A DNA stretch of 64,000 nucleotides from contig VCJN01002436.1 in assembly GCA_006384855.1 (NCBI GenBank), positions 372,001-436,000 on the forward strand. Reading direction: 5' to 3'. Made by a program: the position numbers and the translations under genes. This DNA comes from Tetraselmis striata (Eukaryota > Chlorophyta > Chlorodendrophyceae > Chlorodendrales > Chlorodendraceae). The stretch's first letter is position 1; every line of letters begins with the position of its first letter. Below, piece after piece: positions 59,621 to 64,000 of the stretch. The notes under the pieces were generated by a model. That model searched no databases. It was not told the origin of the DNA and saw nothing but the letters and a program-made list of their open reading frames with translations.

Positions 59621-60941
59621 TTACATGTCTGCATCCTGGGCCTCAGCACCCTCCCCTGTGGGCGGTGCTGGCCAATCGCGCATAAAGCCAACTTGTATTT
59701 GCACAATCTCGCGCATAAGATGGTTCTGCTTCTGTGACACAGCGATGCCGTTATACCGACGCGAGTCAGATCCCTCACCACCGGGCCGATCATGGGTCAC
59801 AGTGATGCGCTTGTTTTGCCGCGCACCAGCAGGGCGTGTCTGCTCCATGTGCTCCTTGACGAGTAGGCGCCGCCCTGTCTGCATGATACAACCAGGCAAG
59901 CTTGTTGTTGTGAGGGCTATTCATTGCATCACCCACCTTTCGTCGATGAGCTGCTCCAGTGCGTGCCGCAGACTGTGCCTTTGGGAGGCGGTTCATCAGC
60001 GGCTTAACAAGGCCGGACGTGAAATTCCGGCAAAGCTTGTTGGACGGCCGCTTGTGCCAGCCGGCGGAATCCATGCTGTACTGCACACCAGCAGGCGTAG
60101 TAGGAGGCGGGTTGACGTTGAGCATGCAGTCAAATTGTTTCACCAGTACCGCCTCCACATCCGTGACAAGACCCTGAGTGTCCATCTTCAAGGCATGTCA
60201 TACCATACTCCTTTGCAACCTCCTCCATGCGCTTCGTGACCGCGTATTTGCTGGCTAGCATCGGTGCCAAAATATTATCGCCAAGGTCCAGGCGGCTCCA
60301 CTTGCCGGTCTCCTCGTCTCTCGTGCCGCCTAGGATTTCTCTAATGGCTGAATATCCTAGATGGGAGGGGTTTGCATGTATGAACAATGCAAGGCTATTG
60401 TCCACAGACCAATGCTCTTGCAGCTTGTCAACTACCTCCTGCTTTGCAGCAGCCCAGGTGCCGGATCTTTCGACCACATAGGAATAAATATCTGGGTGTT
60501 TAAAAAAAAAACATACATCGCTATCTTCACCGTCTCGGACTCTACGTCACCAAAACGTTCACCTAGTAGCCGCTCCATGTCGGAAGTGTAGCGGTGTCGG
60601 TTCTTTTTTAGAGCCTCCGACTCCTTTTGGTTTCCGACAACGTGGTCAGCTCCGACCGCAAGTCGCGGCCTTGACCTCCTAGCTGGCCCAGCCTGTACGC
60701 GTTCCGCGTCCCTCTTCTCCTCAAGCCGCCGCTGCAGGGAGCTGACCTTCATTTTCTCGGCATGTAGCTGCACGTTAGCTTGCTCTAGCTGACGAGTAAC
60801 TTCCTCTAGGCTCACTCGAAGGTCAGCTAGGTTCGTATTCTTTCGTCGAGGAGGTGCTGAGCGGCAGCGACCTGGTCTGCCAGTGTCTCGGCTGTGGACT
60901 TGCTGACCCCGCGAGTTGGCTGCACCTGTCCCTTTATGCAC
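59621..60941 (-). CDS. Unrecognised multi-exon protein with N-terminal coiled coil
   Basis: The first part (about 60530-60850) is a heptad-like coiled coil: NLADLRVSLEEVTRQLEQA, then KMKVSSLQRRLEEKRDAER. Then ESEALKKNRHRYTSDMERLL up to a likely donor near 60519. The next piece (about 60190-60470) reads KQEVVDKLQEHWSVDNSLAL and ETGKWSRLDLGDNILAPMLA; then SMDSAGWHKRPSNKLCRNFT (about 60010-60120); the last exon (59621 to about 59895) ends QNHLMREIVQIQVGFMRDW and an acidic tail, TAA at 59623-59621. Exon phases were not fully resolved. No family recognised; a transposon-derived gene is possible. Confidence 0.45.
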
Positions 60942-61968
60942 CCACTAGCGCTGCGCTTCGCCGCTCTCTTCGGCGCCCATATTCACCGCGTGTGTGTTGG
61001 GGTTTGGTGGGCGAGCAGCGTAAAAGTGTTTATTTGCAATTGGCACTGCGCCGCCATCACCATGCCACGGTCCGGCCCGCTCCACCCACCTCCACTTACC
61101 CGGTGACACCGCCCCCACCGAGCCGCATATGCCCTACCCCTCCCAACCAGAAGGGTCTCAAGACCCTAGAAGGACCTGATATGGCTGGTAGGTTCATCGG
61201 TTGGTCGTAGAGCGAGCTGTAGGGCTGGGCAGGGTGGGTGAGCCCTTAACTGTCCCCGAAAATGGGGTTTCGGATTGTCGTGGCATACCATCACATATGT
61301 ACAGTAGTTAGGTAAACGTGTTATTTTCATAGTAAGGTACCGTAGGTCCTTTTTTTTTCCCGCCCCCGGGACAGGACTGGCACCAGTGAAACCCGTAGGT
61401 CCTACCTGCTGCGCAACGTATTGATGACGGCTGCAATCGCCACAAGGTACTGGTACGTGTAGCGACGTGGTTTCGTCGGCGTGCTGCTGCAGCTGCTACG
61501 CTGCTGCAGAGTCCTACCGTACTAATGCCTTCGGCGCGATGGCAAGGTCTATCTGTGACGCGTGGTACACCGGTCACAGCAGGAGCAGTGCCCCCGTATC
61601 GGGCCTCGTCAGCTTATCTCACCAACAGGAAGTGGAACTTTACAGTTGTAGAACTGCTTGCGGGTCATAATGATTTTGGCGTTCGAGGCGTCCAAGAACG
61701 AATGGCGGCATATGCTTTATTGGGCGTGCGCGTCGTCGGGCGTGTTTGTAACTTGTCGGCGACGGGTTAATCCTTGTTATTACACACCCCGCCCCCGACA
61801 GAGCGCACCGATCGACCAGCCCGCCAGTCAAGAGTAAAGACTTCGCCAGCATCATTGGCTTGTGCTAGCATCCTTTCGGTACATTTGGAAGGCTGCTGCT
61901 GTGCTCCAGGTCGATAACATACGTTCCGCAAGCTCTGCCCCCGCGATCAAGCCACTCGTTCGTAAAAT
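60942..61968. other. Spacer upstream of the cysteine-module gene
   Basis: No gene seen. Mixed composition, with a T run near 61351. Short plus-strand frames (61467-61770) show no domain. It probably holds the promoter of the gene at 61969. Confidence 0.4.
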
Positions 61969-62712
61969 ATGGCGGCGACTACTCGCGACGCGCTCCAGCT
62001 ACTACTGTCGGCAATGCTTATTGTTGCTAAACTGGCATCTGCGCAGCCGGGCGGGGCAGCCACTGATCCAACTCCAACTCCTGTAGCATCTGTGGATCAA
62101 GATGCGCCAAACACGACCACAACCAGTATGCCAACAGCCACTTCGTCGTCAGATATCGACCCTTGTCGCTTAATGGCTGATCCCCCCGAAGGTTGTGAGC
62201 CGATTGTTTGCCCCGAGAACTCCTGCTTTATCGTGGGGAACAACTGTCTCGACTCGATGAACGACTGCCTATGCATCGATGGATACACCATGCAAGACGA
62301 TGTGTGCGTATCAAACGCCGGGTTTTGCCTCTCCACGCAGTACCACTTCGCCCTCGACGACTGCGAGCCAATTTCATGTCCCACCGGGTCCTGTGTGGAT
62401 CCTGACGAGGCCTGCGTAGATGATATAGCGAAGTGCATTTGCCAGGGAGGGTTTACGATGAACCCAGAGGAAGAGAGCTGCGTAGATGACAACGGCGCAG
62501 TGGCAACGGACACACCAGTTTGCATGGACTCGTACGAACTAGATGCAGAATCCGGCCTGTGCGAGCCAGCCAGCACGGCCACTACACCGATGCCAGGTGG
62601 CTCAGCGACGGAAGGGAACTCCACCAATGACACCTCCGCAGCTGGCGGCGGCGACGCTGACCCTGGGCAATCTCCGGCGACGGGATCTCAAGGAGCAGGG
62701 GCAGGCAACTGA
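61969..62712 (+). CDS. Secreted protein with two seven-cysteine modules
   Basis: 247 codons in one exon, ATG at 61969 (AAATATGGC). Residues 1-25 form a signal peptide (LLLSAMLIVAKLASA then QPGG). Residues 26-65 are Thr/Ser/Pro-rich, likely O-glycosylated. Two modules follow with the same cysteine spacing: C76, 81, 86, 93, 100, 102, 113 and C132, 137, 142, 149, 156, 158, 171. Each reads C-EPI-x-C-P-x3-C ... C-x-C ... GY/GF-T-M. The CxC then GY/GF is EGF-like, but the whole pattern is not a standard EGF domain. A last half-module (VCMDSYELDAESGLC) precedes a Gly/Ser/Thr tail with two N-glycosylation sites. No membrane anchor is visible, so it is probably cell-wall or extracellular. GC is slightly lower than in nearby spacers, with balanced codon use. 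Confidence 0.75.
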   Translation: MAATTRDALQLLLSAMLIVAKLASAQPGGAATDPTPTPVASVDQDAPNTTTTSMPTATSSSDIDPCRLMADPPEGCEPIVCPENSCFIVGNNCLDSMNDCLCIDGYTMQDDVCVSNAGFCLSTQYHFALDDCEPISCPTGSCVDPDEACVDDIAKCICQGGFTMNPEEESCVDDNGAVATDTPVCMDSYELDAESGLCEPASTATTPMPGGSATEGNSTNDTSAAGGGDADPGQSPATGSQGAGAGN

Positions 62713-64000
62713 CGCTACTGGTTGTGACAGCCAAGAATCCTGGCAGGTGCGCCCTATTTGCTTGGTCTGTGATTCGTGAATGCTGCTGGTGGCATCTTAG
62801 GTTTTCCTACTCTCGACGAGTTGCAATTATGGTTCATATGCTGGGCTGTCATGAACTTGCATTTTTTCAACTTTACCCGTTTCAATATGCGTCAATATTT
62901 GCTAGATGTTGCAAGCTTGAGAATTTGGGTCACTCCAAATTTTATTTGCTCTTGGTCCTTGGGACACTTCCCCCTTTCAGCATGCGCATGCAGTGAATGG
63001 TTTACCAGGCCCAACACTTATTGGTATGCTGTGTCGTGACTGCAGGACATGCGGCATTTTCACGCAAAAGCTTTGCCGTTCTCTTTTAGCCACTGGACAT
63101 TCGCTGAATCTTCTCAATGCCGGCCTCCGGTGTTCTGATGGAAGCTGCTTCATCAGTGCATTCGCATTTCTCTGACCTCACCTACCTCTCCTGGCATGTG
63201 AATATGGTGAGAACGTGGCGGAAGCCCATCATCTTCTATGTGATAGAATCAAGACTTTGGCACTCATCGCCAATCAGGCAGATGACTATTAGCGCAATGT
63301 ACAAATAACTTCAAACCAGTACATCTGTAGACTGTAAATATCCCAATGCCTCCACCAACCCAGATATATACTCAAGGAACTTACTAGTAGGCAGCATCAG
63401 CAGGAAATGCGACAACACCTGTCCTATGTGAAGTCACACTGGGCAGTATGAGCATGCATTTTATCACTTGCATGATGATACAACTAAAGCGGGGTGGGGT
63501 GTCACAGAGAGCTGCCCGGCAACGTGAGATGAACTATGCAGTCTATTACTCTTACAATTTCTCAAATATGATAGAAATAGAAAATCAATTAATAGTTTAG
63601 GCTTTTCATGAAAGAATTCCGACAGATGTGTATCATTCTTATTACGCATGGCATGTTTAAGAATGATGCCGTACATTCTTTGACTTTTCCTTGAGAGTAA
63701 TATGGACCAACATACAACAACAACATCGCGATGAGATAATGTTATCATAACGTTTCACAGGGTAGACGCAACAAAAAAAACGTCCATATTGGTGCGATAA
63801 CCCAGATCCTTCTCCACTGCAGCTGCACATATATTCATATAAAGGCAAAGCACAGGGGCACGAAAACCCATATCATCACGTATACCAAAAAGGTACATAA
63901 AGCTACAGGGGCTGATTGTACGATACGAGAGAACGTCTGTCATTACGCATGTCGTCCAGTCAGGGAGGCCGAACAAGTGTCCACACACAGACTCCCATGT
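62713..64000. other. AT-rich 3' flank, no gene seen
   Basis: GC falls steadily after 62800. Short frames only; none with a recognisable motif. A possible donor (GGCAG/GTGCGC) at about 62748 could mean that the cysteine-module transcript is spliced in its 3' UTR. Confidence 0.45.

Overview
The window looks like nuclear DNA of a small green alga (Chlorophyta, perhaps a prasinophyte). The basis is GC-rich exons cut by many short GT-AG introns, plant-like protein sequences (the COQ3 gene is closest in wording to land-plant COQ3), and several families of non-LTR, tyrosine-recombinase and terminal-inverted-repeat elements. The lineage is inference; the gene structures below were built by hand from splice signals and reading phase.

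Layout. 1-1735 has no gene I can defend. 1736-3812 (-) is an unrecognised multi-exon gene. 5401-18284 (+) is a 26-exon Patched/RND-type membrane transporter of about 1035 residues. 20184-24610 (-) is COQ3, the mitochondrial ubiquinone O-methyltransferase (6 exons, 368 residues), convergent with the Patched gene. 25354-26546 is a retroposed element with 225-bp internal repeats. 27144-29981 (+) is a multi-exon gene ending in PPR-like helices. 30452-35636 (-) is a USP36/42-type ubiquitin hydrolase (9 exons, 811 residues) with a minisatellite in one intron.

From about 36.2 kb to 56.7 kb the window is mostly mobile DNA: a tyrosine-recombinase element with 186-bp direct repeats (36309-39480), a second, broken recombinase element (about 39.6-41.7 kb), an unassigned long ORF region (42.3-45.0 kb), a long-TIR element (49320-50149), a 5'-truncated LINE with its target duplication (50356-53064), a 600-bp hexanucleotide array, and an inverted copy of the same LINE that carries a nested TIR transposon (54743-56031). 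Two or three unrecognised host-like genes lie between (45.3-46.3 kb, 47.0-48.2 kb) and after (58.9-60.9 kb). 61969-62712 (+) encodes a secreted protein with two copies of a seven-cysteine module. The last 1.3 kb is AT-rich with no gene seen.

The recognisable genes (transporter, quinone synthesis, deubiquitinase, PPR-like) are unrelated housekeeping genes, not an operon or cluster. The most unusual features are genome-structural: about 25 homopolymer G/C tracts of 14-28 bp sitting in introns and spacers, a small TIR repeat family ending in ATGGTTTCGGAGCA, nested transposons whose insertion order can be read from their duplications, and three retroposon families sharing the 3' end ATGTAA.
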